Assembly: GCA_007570785.1 (NCBI GenBank)
Contig: ML664175.1
Coordinates: 11,075,441 to 11,139,440, forward strand
Reading direction: 5' to 3'
Origin: Antilocapra americana
Taxonomy: Eukaryota > Chordata > Mammalia > Artiodactyla > Antilocapridae
Length of the DNA: 64,000 nt
Below, in pieces: positions 1 to 10,770 of this stretch (its first letter is position 1; each line of letters opens with the position of its first letter). The translations under genes were made by a program, and so were the position numbers. The notes beneath the pieces are model-generated. The model saw nothing but the letters and a program-made list of their open reading frames with translations. It had not been told where the DNA came from and made no database searches.

Positions 1-1744
1 TGCATTTATACCTCATCAGCTGGCAAACCTCCCCTCATATTATTGGCCAGGATTGGGTCCCAGGCTCATTTCCAAACAAATTCCTGGCAAGAGGGATGGG
101 ATGACCACAACTGGCCCAAATGAATACTTCAGGGTGGGATGGGTATTGGGTCAGTAAGTCACAGGCACCATTTTAAGCATGCAGTTTCAGGTTGGTGCTC
201 ACTTCAGTACCATGAATGCAATAGGTTCTTAGCACACGGCTGAGAGTAATGGCAGAAAAGATTTAGACTTTACCATTACAACTTGTTTAACTCTGCTGCT
301 GCATTGAGCTTCCCCAAAACCATAGTCTATCTAACCACAGACAGACAAATTTTAAGGACTCCACACTGTCTGTAAACTCATGATGCCTATCAATGCTAGA
401 GCACAAAAGAAGGAAGTGGCCCAAAGCCCAGCTCGGCGGTTTGGCGGGTCCACTGAGCCTCTCATCCAACTCCCTTCCTGAAGTCAGGATGGATGGTTAG
501 TGCGGGGCTGGGTCTCTCAACCCAGCTCATGCAGAGAGAGGAATTCCCAAGTCGCATTACTCTGGGCAGGCCTTTCTGCCTTGCCTTCGGCATTGCTTAC
601 CAACTGATTAGCTGTGAATATTGAATGAGGCCGAGACAACATCACTGTGGTCACTGGAATAATAAAATTGAGTCATTCCATCATTTCACTTTTCCTTTGA
701 GGGGGAAAAAGTTTGGAACACAAGGCCCATCAAGGCCTTTCCTGTTTCTGATGTCTCTATCACAGACTTGGCTCCAAAGGTTAAATGTTTTGGATTACAA
801 AATGTACATTATATGAGGGTCTTCCTATAAATCAACAAGGCAGGTATGTTAAACACAGAAAAATATCTACAGCTGTTCTCTTACTCATCCTGCTTGTTAT
901 TTAACTCAGCCTGGGCCCTAAGGAACATTTTTAGTTGTACTGTCAACAGTTTCAAAACAAAGAAGAAACTGCAACTGGCAAATGAGGAACCCAGCTGGTC
1001 CTCTGTTTAGGCTCCCACTGCATATACTTTAATCCTGACACCTGCAAGCTATTTAATCAGGATTTACAATTGAACATGAAGGATGAGGGGTCCGCAGGGC
1101 TGTGTTCTTCGTGTTTGGATTGCAAATGATGGAGAAAAACTTTGTTATCGGATGTTGTAGTTATTTGAAGTTGGGTGCCCTCTAACCCACGGGGAACTCA
1201 GCATCATTTATCACTCCCCAGAAAAAACTCAGCTCAGGCAGACGCTGCCCCTCACAGCCTAACATTCTATTTTTGCTTCTCCTGTATTCTAGAGTAAACA
1301 AACTAGGAATTTATGAACAATGAGAAAAATAATTTCCGGAGAACAGATGGCAAGAGAAAGTTCTAAGTGAAATAAGGAAAGCAAGTCTGGAATTTGACAA
1401 AGCAGACAAGGGCATTTGCATACAACATGGTCAAGGTCTGCAGTGTACAGAGTCCTCTCCTCACAAACATATCCTTTCATGGAAAAGAGCAAAGTCTTGA
1501 GCCAGAGTTGGCCATTCTGCCCAACCCTTCAGATAGAATTTAAGGTTGCTCATAAATGCACAACGTTCCTATACAAATAAAAAGAATGCACTAGTTCTGC
1601 ACTTAGAAGAATTCCCTTGGGACTAGCACTTTAGAATGGAAACTTCATGTTAGTTAAGAATCTTCTAAAATAGAGTGACTGAGACAAGCCCAGAAGAACT
1701 GCTATGATCAATACTTACTGGTTCGCCATTGGCCTGAGTGTTTT
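1..1744. other. Unassigned DNA, no gene seen
   Basis: I see no exon structure, tRNA-like box or recent repeat here. The first 180 bases have the phrasing of an old mammalian interspersed repeat, but I cannot name a family. Short open frames are below 85 codons and lack recognisable protein motifs. Confidence 0.4.
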
Positions 1745-1960
1745 GGAGGGGGACAAAGAAGCAGAAGACACAAGTCCTGCCCTCATTGAGCTTCCAGTCT
1801 ACTTGAGGGGAGAAAAAGACCCCCATTGAAATAATAACAGGATAGAATGATGTGCAATAGAAAGAATTCAGAGAAGGGATGATTACTGTCCCCTGGAGTA
1901 GTCAAAGAAAACTTTCTGAAGAACTTGGAAGTTTGAGTTAAAAATGTAAGTGGTTGAGGC
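1745..1960 (+). repeat. Possible ancient CR1-clade LINE fragment
   Basis: The phrase 'cctgccctcattgagcttcc' at about 1777-1796, followed by an A-rich stretch and 'actttctgaagaacttgga', resembles a very old mammalian LINE fragment of L2/L3 type. The match is diffuse, no ends are visible, and the family name is uncertain. Confidence 0.3.
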
Positions 1961-2699
1961 AAAGGTTCCCAACATATTTTAACACAAAGTACCCCCAATA
2001 ATAATCCCCAGACATTTATGATTAGAACCAATTCACTAAGAAATACTTAACAAAAAACTATGAATTTGTTACCATTGAAAGATGTTTGTATTTTTCACCA
2101 TAGCAGTATTTACATGTGTTTGGAAAACAGTACACATAGGTGTGATGTACTGTCAACGTACGAGGTATGGTTTCCATATGGCCTCATATCTCTTCCTTGT
2201 AATAGCTCTGCTATTTTAGCCCAGGGGTCTGATGTCTACAGGTTAGTAAACACTGGCTGAGACTAACATGTCTGAGTGCTTATGAAACTGCCCTCTGAGC
2301 AAATGCCTAATAAAATTGGACAGATGGTCCTCTGTTGATGCCTTCAGAAATACTTCAGGAGCAGTGGGGGACTTGGGTGTGGCTTTAGTGGCAACCTTCC
2401 TTCAGCATCTCTGCTGGCAATTTGGTACCTTGAGTGACTGCTCTCTCCTTAGCCCCCTGTTGCAATGTGCCTAGGTTGGTGAGTGGCTTAAGTTTATAGG
2501 GATCCAGCATCAACCTAAGAGATGATTGGCCACATTATGCATTGCCTTTTACTGGACCCAGACCAGCTTAGATAGAAAATTCCTCACATGTCAAGAACCT
2601 ATGTGTCTTTTAAAGACCAGAGAACTAGATTTAACAGTATCTCTCAGAAATTCCTTGTCCCAGTGAATAAAGAACATAGTTTTCTTCACGTTCAAGTAT
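1961..2699. other. Unassigned DNA, no gene seen
   Basis: A/T-rich single-copy-looking sequence. Small open frames (72 codons or fewer) overlap one another on both strands and show no domain. Confidence 0.35.
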
Positions 2700-3075
2700 A
2701 ATCTGCTTGCTTTTTTGGGTAAATATCCAAAACATAGGAAAGAAGGTAAACAGTATTCTGTTGTGATCATTTTGGCATGTATCCTTAACAGTTTTTTTAA
2801 TGTATGCATTTACATATATGCACACATACTTTTATAAAACTGGAATCATTCTATATATGCCATTTTATAGCCTGATTTTTCCCAGGTAATGTATTATGTT
2901 TAGTTCCATTGTCTATATAAATTTTCTAAATTCAGACTTTTTAATGACTATAGAACATTTGATCACGTCACTTTTTCAATAATTATTTAATTAATCCTTT
3001 TTTTTTGTTGAAGAATTAGTTTGCTTCCATGTTTTTGAAACCCTAAAACAATGTGGTGATATTTATAAAAATCTT
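2700..3075 (-). mobile_element. Ancient L1 3'-region fragment, antisense
   Basis: The run of 'ggcatgtatccttaacag', 'aaaactggaatcattctata', 'ccattttatagcctgatttt' and 'tttgcttccatgttttt' follows, in antisense, the order of an old mammalian L1 (L1ME-like) 3' region. It is strongly decayed with no open frame. Similar fossils are seen near 15950 and 37660. Confidence 0.45.
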
Positions 3076-3636
3076 TATGCTTACTGCAAAGAAAATGCAA
3101 CTTCAATTTGATTAAGTATCTTGAATTCTATAGTTTACTCTGGGATTTTACCATCTCATTTTGGCTTTTTCTACCAGTTTCAGATTCAGTTTGGGATCTC
3201 TGCATTTAGCTATTTGTCAAATAGAATACCAAGCAGTGAGGTGGTTTCTTTCCAGATGAGTTAGGAGAATCAGAGAAGTATAAGCCTTATTCTCGTCCTA
3301 CTGTTCCTGGAGGCTGAAGAGGTAGACCACCTCACAACAACTTAAGTGTTGTAAGGTGTTGATGGGAGAGGAATTTGAAGTAGAAACTACCTGTTTGGAC
3401 AGCAAGGAAAGCTCAAGGCAGGACACAGTATGTAAACTCTTGCTTAGAAGAGGAAGCTTGAGCTGGGCTCACCATGGAAGGCTACATTCCTATCCAGCAG
3501 CAGTGGGGTTGGAGCCCAAAAATATAATGGTGTTTTTCTCACTCCTGCATCTTTCTTGTGTAGTTTTCCTCACTACAGAGCTGACATTTTAGGGTAAGCA
3601 TTATTGAAGAAAAATTATTCCTGTTACTTGTTAAAG
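3076..3636. other. Unassigned DNA, no gene seen
   Basis: Mixed-composition sequence without recognised repeats. A 78-codon frame at 3356-3592 has no family features and no splice context that stands out. Confidence 0.35.
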
Positions 3637-3735
3637 GAATAGAAACGCAGACATGGAGAACAGAGTTTGGACACAGTGAGGAAAGGTGAGGGTGGGATGA
3701 ATTGAGAGCGCAGCAATGAAACATACATGATATCA
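3637..3735 (+). mobile_element. Short L1 3'-UTR fragment
   Basis: About 100 bases ('cagacatggagaacagagtt', then 'gaggaaaggtgagggtggga' and 'gcaatgaaacatacatgata') match the purine-rich 3' UTR of ruminant-type L1 in sense. The same 3'-UTR piece occurs in a younger copy at 42885-43193, which supports the call by comparison inside the window. Confidence 0.55.
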
Positions 3736-4880
3736 AAGATCAGACCAAGAGTGGGAGATTTATATTAAACTAATTTAGCAGGATTCTTGTTATGGAATAA
3801 GCAGGCCAAGGACAGAGCCCAAGGTCTGAGCCTAGTTGGAAAGAGGACTCAGAGGAGCATGATCCAAGGAGTCTTTGTCAACATCTGTTTCCTGAAGTGT
3901 CTAATCTCTCACTGGGATGTTTCTCAGTTTTTCCCCCATGGAAATAATGTGAACTCAACTTTCAGGAAGAAGTTTCCACTTGCTGCTTTGCAGTTCCCAT
4001 TTCTCTTTCTGTTTCTCTGCTCTGCTCTCTCCGCTCCTCACCCCATCACTTCTCCTATCCTCCCACCTCCCAAACCTGTGCCCTCTTGTCCACACCCTTG
4101 GCCCCTCATACCCATTTCCCTTTCCTTACACATCTTTAAGCACAGACTTCACAGAGTCATTTGCTCTATCACAGTACTTCTTTCTCTGGCACCTCTGGTG
4201 GAGGGACGCATCAATACCTGAAAGACCACAGATCTCAAAGACTCTGCCTTCCCTGTGGCATCTCCCCTCTTAATCTTACATACCTGACCCATTAACTTAT
4301 TCTCAGCCTTCAGTTTAGAAGATTTGTTAATCAATTTAGAAGACTGGTTAATCTCACTACATTACATGGTCAGATACAGTAAGACAATTTGTTTCTAAAA
4401 GAGCACTTTGAGAGTAAAATGAGGTACTGCTATTAACTACATTGCATAAATTGAGACTGTTTCCAGTAAACCCAGTTATATGATTAATTTTGCCCTTACT
4501 TTCATCCCTAGTCTCTGCAAATTCTCTGTCAAATACAGAGAACAAACAGAGTCAAGAACAAATTATCATCCTAAGAACTTTAAGTACAAAATTTTGGAAT
4601 TTTGATTAATCAGTTAAAGATGTTGGGCTAAATCGGGTCTGCATTGTGCTACCAATGAAGAAAGGTTTGGTCAAACAAACAGCATAATACAGACTTATAG
4701 AAGAACCTGGGTAACATGGTTATATAGTGATCTAAGTTGATGGTCAAATGATTTTCAGACTTAATAACCTTTACCATTTAAGTTTATTAATTTTTAAATT
4801 TACATTCCAGATTTATTTTCTCTCTTTAGTTGGTCTGTTGTCCAAACAGATTTGGTTTTAAAACAATTCATCTCAACTAC
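3736..4880. other. Unassigned DNA with a pyrimidine-rich tract
   Basis: About 3965-4130 is C/T-rich, which explains two overlapping plus-strand open frames (144 and 97 codons, at 3787-4221 and 3980-4273). They have biased Pro/Ser/Leu content and no domain. I do not call them genes. Confidence 0.4.
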
Positions 4881-4959
4881 TGGGTTGGCCAAAAAGTTGG
4901 TTCAGGTTTTTCCATAAGATCTTTAGGAAAAATCCAAACAAGCTCTTTTGGCCAATGCA
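4881..4959. mobile_element. Short mariner-derived hairpin (BTMAR1-like)
   Basis: A near-perfect inverted repeat of about 79 bases. The left arm begins 'tgggttggccaaaaag' and the right arm ends 'cttttggccaatgca'. Over about 30 aligned positions the arms agree at roughly four in five. This is the layout of the short nonautonomous bovine mariner. Copies of this hairpin family are the source of the ruminant miR-2284/2285 microRNAs (family knowledge from memory). Whether this copy is transcribed or processed cannot be seen. Confidence 0.75.
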
Positions 4960-5289
4960 ACACAATGGCTATTGAGGTATATTTATGGAAACTGGTCACT
5001 GAGGATTGAGAATTATTTAGGGCCACTCAAAATAAGTGTGACTATGGCAGCCCTAATTTAAGACAAAATTAAATAAACCTAACTATTTTCAAGACACTTC
5101 TTACAGCTTCCTTAGTGAAAAAACTTCCCATACTTCAAGCATCTTCTAAAATATATTATTCTTCTCTTATCTCCTTTATTTTGACATTTGCATGCTGACT
5201 AGTCTTTCAAAATATTCACTCAGCCTACAAGTAGGAAGCTTTGATACATCAAATATTATAGAAGAAATGGAAGAATGTTGCTAAATAAT
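4960..5289. other. Unassigned A/T-rich DNA
   Basis: No gene or clear repeat boundary. The sequence grades into the L1 fossil that follows. Confidence 0.3.
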
Positions 5290-6250
5290 TACTTCCCCAA
5301 AGTACACCAGACTGACAATTCACCAAATTTCTAAGGATGAAAAAAAACAACCAAAAAGCAAAACACAAAAAACTCTATAGAATTCTTACTGAGAAAAGCA
5401 AATATGAAACATTTGAAAACTCATTTAAAAAATCATAATTCTAAAGTAAAAATTCGACAAAGATTTAAAAAATCTGTAGACCAATTTTACATGTTATTAA
5501 ACATGTAAAAATCCATCTAATTTTATGGTAAAAGATAATACACAAAATGTTTATTATGTTATTCAGGAATTCATGGATGGTATTCAGTAGGGAAATCCAG
5601 AAATGTAAATTATACAGTGACAGGTCAAAGACTAAAGTATTTGCTCAATATATTTGCTCATATATTAGTTCAATATGATCAACAGGCATAATAACTGAAT
5701 ATCCTTTCTGTTTAAAGATTTTCAATAAACTTGGTATCAGTTCAGCTCAGTTCAGTCACTCAGTTGTGTCCAACTCTTTGTGACCCTATGACTCGTAGCA
5801 CTCCAGGCCTCCCTGTCCATCACCAACTCCGAGAGTCTATCCAAACCCACGTCCATTGAGTCGGTGATGCCATCCAGCCATCTCATCCTCTGTCGTCCTC
5901 TTCTCCTCCTGCCCCCAATCCTTCCCAGCATCAGGTTCTTCTCCAATGATTCAACTCTTCGCATGAGGTGGCCAAAGTATTGGGGTTTCAGTTTCAGCAT
6001 CAGTCCTTCCAATGAACACCCACAACCGATCTCCCTTAGGATGGACTGGTTGGATCTCCTTGCAGTCCAAGGGACTCTCAAGAGTCTTCTCCAACACCAC
6101 AGTTCAAAAGCATCAATTCTTCAGTGCTCAGCTTTTTTCACCATCCAACTCTCACATCCATACATGACTACTGGAAAAACCATAGCCTTGACTAGACGGA
6201 CCTTTGCTGACAAATAATGTCTTTGCTTTTCAATATGCTATCTAGGTTGG

Positions 6251-6733
6251 TCATAACCTTCCTTCCAAGGAGTAAGCGTCTTTAATTTCATGGCTGCAAT
6301 CACCGTCTGCATTAATTTGGGGGCCCAGAAAAATAAAGTTTGACACTGTTTCCACTGTTTCCCCATCTGTTTGCCATGAAATGATGGGACCAGATGCCAT
6401 GATCTTAGTTTTCTGAATGTTGAGCTTTAAGCCAACTTTTTCACTCTCCTCTTTCACTTTCATCAAGAGGCTCTTTAGTTCTTCACTTTCTGCCAGAAGG
6501 GTGATGTTACCTGCATATCTGAGGTTATTGATATTTCTCCCAGAAATCTTGATTCCACCTTTTGCTTCCTTCAGCCCAGCGTTTCTCATGATGTACTCTG
6601 CATTTAAGTTAAATAAGCACAGGGACACTATACAGCCTTGACACACTCCTTTTCCTATTTGGAACCAGCCTGCTGCTCCCTGTCCAGTTCTAACTGTTGC
6701 TTCCTGGTCTGCATACAGGTTTCTCAAGAGACA
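6251..6733 (-). pseudogene. BovB reverse-transcriptase remnant (broken)
   Basis: A minus-strand frame holds residues of the BovB RT domain: 'LLRNLYADQEATVRTGQ', a 'GKGVCQGCIVS' segment and 'NNLRYAGNITLL', the last being the decayed YADD catalytic block (Asp-Asp changed to Gly-Asn). It is cut off upstream by the inversion junction near 6733. The C-terminal part follows at 5752-6123 in another frame, after a TGA codon (plus-strand TCA, 6121-6123). It cannot encode active enzyme. Confidence 0.8.
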
Positions 6734-7236
6734 TGCTGTGAAGAGATAACCCACGTCCAAGGTAAGAGAAACCCAAGTAAGACGGTAGATGTTGCAAGAG
6801 GGCATCAGAGGGCAGACACACTGAAACCAGAAAAACAGAAAACTAGCCAATCTGATCACATGGACCACAGCCTTGCCTAACTCAATGAAACTAAGCCATG
6901 CCGTGTGGGGCCACCCAAGACGGCCGGGTCATGGTAGAGAAGTCTGACAGATTGTGGTCCGCTGGAAAAGGGAATGGCAAATCACTTCAGTATTCTTGCC
7001 TTGAGAACCCCATGAATAGTATAAAAGGGCAAAAAGATAGGACAATGAAAGGTGAACTCCCCAGGTCGGTAGGTGCCCAATATGATACAGGAGATCAGTG
7101 GAGAAATAACTCCAGGAAGAATGAAGGGATGGAGCCAAAGAGAAAACAATACCCAGTTGTGGATGTGACTGGTGATACAAGCAAGGTATGATGCTGTAAA
7201 GAGCAATACTGCATAGGAACCTGGAATGTTAGGTCC

Positions 7237-7584
7237 ATGAATCAAGGCAAATTGGAAGTGGTCAAACAGGAGACGGCAAGAGTGAATGTTGACATTCTAG
7301 GAATCAGCAAAGTGAGATGGACTAGAATGGGTGAATTTAACTCAGATGACCTTTATATATACTACTGTGGGCAAGAATTCAGTAGAAGAAATGGAGTTGC
7401 CATCATGGTCAACAAAAGAGTCCAAAATGCAGTACTCGGGTGCAATCTCAAAAATGACAGAATGATCTCTGTTTGTTTGCAAGGTAAACCATTCAATATC
7501 ACGGTAACCCAAGCCTATGCCCCAACCAGTAATGCTGAAGAAGCTGAAGTTGAACGGTTCTATGAAGACCTACAAGACCTTTAG
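7237..7584 (+). pseudogene. BovB endonuclease-domain remnant
   Basis: A 115-codon plus-strand frame carries the N-terminal half of an RTE apurinic-type endonuclease. The preceding DNA encodes 'GTWNVRS' (conserved Asn region). Within the frame 'ILGISKVRW' stands where the family has an acidic ISE motif, so the catalytic Glu appears replaced by Lys. 'FNSDDLYIYYCGQ' and 'YAPTSNAEEAEVE' follow. The frame ends 14 bases before the right target-site repeat, so the rest of the domain is missing. It normally nicks target DNA; this copy cannot. Confidence 0.75.
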
Positions 7585-7852
7585 AACTAGCACGCAAAAA
7601 ATTGGTATAGAAGGATATGTAATACAACTTTAAACTTGCAGATACACATACACACATATCCCCCTCTTCCAAATCAATAGCCATGCAGCATCATTCTTAA
7701 CCATGAAACACAAGAGGCAATCTCATTAAAATATATACTATCATAGCTATCAATTCCTATAGCATTATCAAATTTTTAGGCAATACTGTAAGTCAAAACA
7801 GAAAAAAAATATGTAAGTATTGCTATTTGCAAGTAATGTGATTTATATAGAC

Positions 7853-8085
7853 CAGAGGTGGGCAAACTATGGACTAAGGGCCAAATCTAGCCAGTGGACT
7901 GCTTTTGTAAGTAAAGTTTTATTGGAATATAACTATGTCCTTTCATGTACATGTTGTCTAATGGTTGCCTGTGAACTCTAACAGCAGAGTTGAATAGTTG
8001 TAACAGAGACCATATGGCTCACAAAGTCTAAAAGATTTACTATCCAGCCCTTTCCAGAAAAAATCTGGAGTACCCCTAAAATCAA
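7853..8085 (+). mobile_element. Nonautonomous hAT-Charlie DNA transposon fossil
   Basis: Begins 'cagaggtgggcaaactatgg', contains 'gtaaagttttattggaatat', 'cagcagagttgaatagttgt' and 'actatccagccctttcc', and ends near 'gagtacccct', the reverse of a CAGGGGTC-type terminus. This is a widespread eutherian MER-type element. I am sure of the class, not of the subfamily name. It lies inside the L1 fossil and is therefore younger than that L1. No 8-bp target repeat is recognisable. Confidence 0.75.
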
Positions 8086-8323
8086 TGAAGGAATCATTAT
8101 GGTGGCCAGATATAAAATATACCAAAGATAGTTATGTAATATACCAAGAATAATAAGTTATATAAAATTAAAAAATCCCACAAAACCAGCATATTTAAAC
8201 CCACAATAGGCAGGCTCTATCTGAAGAAAATCATCCAGTTTTAATAAAAATCATAGAAGAATGTGCAAATATTAAAATGTAGCATGTTTTTGAATTGGAA
8301 GATTGAATAGCATATATATCATG

Positions 8324-8519
8324 TGCTGTGCTTAGTCATTCAGTCGTGTCCAACTCTTTGCGACCCTGTGGACTATAGCCTGCCAGGCTCCTCTGTCCAT
8401 GGAATTCTCCAGGCAAGAATACTGGAGTGGGTTGCCATGCCCTTCTCCAGGGGATCTTCCCAACCTAGGTGTCCTGCATTGTAGGTGGATTCTTTACCAT
8501 CTGGGCTACCAGGGAAGCT
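8324..8519 (-). mobile_element. Bov-tA SINE
   Basis: Minus-strand tRNA-derived SINE. The plus strand reads from 'cattcagtcgtgtccaact' through 'caagaatactggagtgggtt' to 'ctaccagggaagctc'. The tRNA-like promoter end lies at the right. It is full length for a single Bov-tA unit and only moderately diverged. Confidence 0.92.
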
Positions 8520-8689
8520 CAATAAATAATCCCTCTCATATTACAAATTTGATGCAATTTCAGTAAGAATTGTAATTTGAGGAGGGAACCAAATGTTCAA
8601 GAACTGTCAAAAGAACTGGCTTCCAGGTAGGTGAAACATACAATCCCAGACAAAATAGGAGCTAATTTCTCATTCACATGAAGTACAAT

Positions 8690-9085
8690 ATAGGCATTTC
8701 AGATGGGCCAGCAGTTACCTTCCAAGAGAGAGATTCAGAGACCCAGGCTCCTTCCACCTTATAGATCCTCCTTCCTACCACAGGGCTGCCAAGGTTGTCC
8801 TGGGAGTCTCTCAGTTCTAGGCAGCTGAGAAGGCAGAAGATCTCAGAGAATTGCCTACATGAGGGTTTATTTTTAATTGGCTTTCCTGGAGGTGCCACAC
8901 ATTTCTTTTCTCACCTTCTATCAGTTATATGGTAACAGTTAACTGCAAGGGATCATGGGAAATGTAGTCCAGTTGTCTGCCCAGAAGTAATTTTTTAAAA
9001 AAGGAGTTTGGTGAACAGTTTGCAAAGTTTGCCATAGTACTAGATGGGGAAATCAAGAAACAGACCACAGTATACGTCAGATTTT
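8690..9085. repeat. Probable old interspersed repeat, family unassigned
   Basis: 'cccaggctccttccaccttat' at about 8742, 'actgcaagggatcatgggaaa' at about 8943 and 'tttggtgaacagtttgc' at about 9007 follow the order of a common mammalian interspersed repeat that I recognise by phrasing but cannot name. It interrupts the surrounding L1 fossil. Confidence 0.35.
8949..8971 (-). promoter_or_regulatory. ZNF143/SBS-like motif
   Basis: The minus strand reads 'GGACTACATTTCCCATGATC', close to the ZNF143 (STAF) binding motif ACTACAnnTCCCAnnATGC. It is a single site with no neighbouring promoter features and probably sits inside an old repeat, so function is unlikely without binding data. Confidence 0.3.
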
Positions 9086-9582
9086 ATAATGTGGTAAGTA
9101 ATGGCATTTCAAATCAGTGAGGAAATTACAGTCAATTAACAGAGCTAGGACAATTACTGATTATATCTTTACCTCATTCTATACAACAAAATAAATTCCA
9201 GATGTACTACATAGAAGTATATACATATATATATATGAAACTCCTAAAAAACTAGAATAAATTTAATTTGATATTTTGCTTGGAAAGGCCTTCTTAAGCA
9301 AAAGATGAAAGAAACTATAAAGGAAAATTGATAGTTTGAGTACTTAAAAATCAGCAATATCTCTATAAGATTAGAAAAAATTATAAAGTCTAAGTGGCAA
9401 AAGAAATATTTCTACTTGAAAGTCAAAACATTAATACCCTTAAAAAATTTAATATCCTTAATAAGTTCCTAATATTGATGTGAAAAAGATGAATGTAACT
9501 GAAAAACAGGAAATGAAATGTAGATGGCTAGTAAACATAAAAAATAAAGCTCAGTAACAAGGATAGCTTAGAACTGGTATGA

Positions 9583-9700
9583 CTTCCAAGGCCTCTAAGT
9601 CCCAGTTTCTCTATGAAATCAGAATGATGATAGAAACTATTCTTGAGGTTTCTGTTAAATTAAACAAGATAATGTATGCTAAATGTGCACTAAACACAGA
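9583..9700 (+). mobile_element. MIR SINE fragment
   Basis: 'cctctaagtcccagtttctc' followed by a short insertless tail ('aacaagataatgtatgctaaa', 'gtgcactaaacac') follows the 3' half of MIR in sense. It is old and weak. Confidence 0.45.
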
Positions 9701-9955
9701 TTTAAAAAATGACTCATATTTATTCAGTGTTTATGATGTATTTTTAAGTGAAAAAGGAAAGATTCAAAATGTATATTCAGTATGATGTCATTAAAACATA
9801 CACATATGTGCACACAAACACACTAGGATTTTAGCAGGGATTGTCTCTTGGTTGTGGCCTTAGGAATAAGTATTATTTTCTCCTTCCAACATTTATTCAT
9901 TTTCTAGAATTCCCACAATAAGCATGTATTGTTATTTTTATAATTAAAAAAAGTA

Positions 9956-10425
9956 AGTGCTAATCTTTAAATAATTATTGAATGATCCCAAATGGTTTCT
10001 TGAATTTGTCTGGGATTGATTAGTTTCTGAAACTGGAATCTATTTTCAAAACCACTATCCAGAGCCCTGAGCAAGGAAAAAAATCACCAAATAAACTTTG
10101 CTTCAGTTTCAGCCCAACAACAGAATCTCTTTCTTGCTTGTCCAAATGAAGTGTGAAATCAGTACTCAGAAAGGATTCAGAATGTTAAGGGAAACACTCT
10201 GAAAAAGCTATCTTGTAACAGACTAAAGTTCGGATAGGGCAAAACAACAGAACTAAGGGTATGGTTGGGTCTCAATAACCACTGGTGCAGGCACCTCCCT
10301 CAGCTCAATCCTGGTGCTCCTCCTTGGCACTGTGTCCAGGTTCTGCTCATTCAATCCTCTTCCTTACCTTTCTTTTTCTTTTGCGGGCATCCTTTGTCCA
10401 CTGCTTCTATTTTTGGGGGGAAAGT
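9956..10425. other. Unassigned DNA, no gene seen
   Basis: No gene or repeat recognised. There is a short G6 run at about 10415-10420. Confidence 0.3.
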
Positions 10426-10550
10426 TACTCAAGTCTGTTCCCTCATCTGCAAAATGAGGTGAATAATACCTTCCTAATGAGATTGTTTTATATGAAGCAC
10501 TTAGTACAATACCTGACACATAGTAGGTGCTCAGTAAATTGATGTTATTA
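10426..10550 (+). mobile_element. MIR SINE 3' part
   Basis: 'ctcatctgcaaaatgaggtg', 'aatgagattgttttatatga' and 'cacatagtaggtgctcagta' are the diagnostic MIR order (leader-like, core, 3' tail). Confidence 0.65.
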
Positions 10551-10590
10551 TTCTCTAAATGGACATAGTACTCATCCTTAAAATGTCACC

Positions 10591-10770
10591 AGGAACTTCC
10601 CTGAGGGTCTGGTAGTTAAGAATCCACCTTGCAGTACAGAGGACATGGGTTCAATCCCTGGTCAAGGAACTAAGATCCCACATGTTGCAAAGCAAATAAG
10701 CCTGTGTGCTGCAACTACTGAGCCCACATGCTGCAACTAAGACCCAATGAGCCCAAGGAGATTTTTTTAA
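10591..10770 (+). mobile_element. CHR-2-type artiodactyl SINE
   Basis: Begins 'aggaacttccctgagggtct', carries a tRNA-like B-box region 'gggttcaatccctggtc', then 'aactaagatcccacatg' and repeated 'gctgcaacta' phrases, and ends in a T-interrupted A-rich tail. Flanks 'aaatgtcac' and 'aaatgttgtcat' may be a decayed target repeat. Confidence 0.8.

Larger units (their letters stand above)
5738..7598 (-). mobile_element. BovB (RTE) LINE with inverted 5' half
   Basis: 5738 to about 6733 is BovB on the minus strand: the 3' end lies at the left and the RT/C-terminal coding region extends to about 6730. From about 6734 to 7598 the element switches to the plus strand and reads 5' leader followed by the endonuclease region. 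Flanking direct repeats AACTTGGTAT (5728-5737) and AAATTGGTAT (7599-7608) agree at 9 of 10 bases, and the outside sequence joins into an L1 ORF2. This is the product expected of one insertion with 5' inversion (twin priming). Coding capacity is lost: the RT motif reads YAGN instead of YADD. Confidence 0.9.
5290..9955 (+). mobile_element. Ancient L1 copy, split by several insertions
   Basis: Pieces in consistent order match a plus-strand L1. 5290-5737 and 7606-7850 read as the reverse-transcriptase region of ORF2: 'caataaacttggtat' directly before the BovB continues as 'ttggtatagaagga' directly after it, and 'ttgctatttgcaagtaatgt' stands where the polymerase YADD-like region is expected. 9100-9560 reads as later ORF2, and 9720-9955 as 3' UTR ending 'taattaaaaaaagt'. 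No open frame survives. Younger insertions are BovB, hAT, Bov-tA and an unassigned repeat. The stretch 8085-8325 is very decayed and assigned mainly by position. Confidence 0.6.

Noticed and set aside
3787..4273. Overlapping 144- and 97-codon frames
   Set aside because: Both fall on a C/T-rich tract that lacks stops, with no domain, splice context or homology I recognise.
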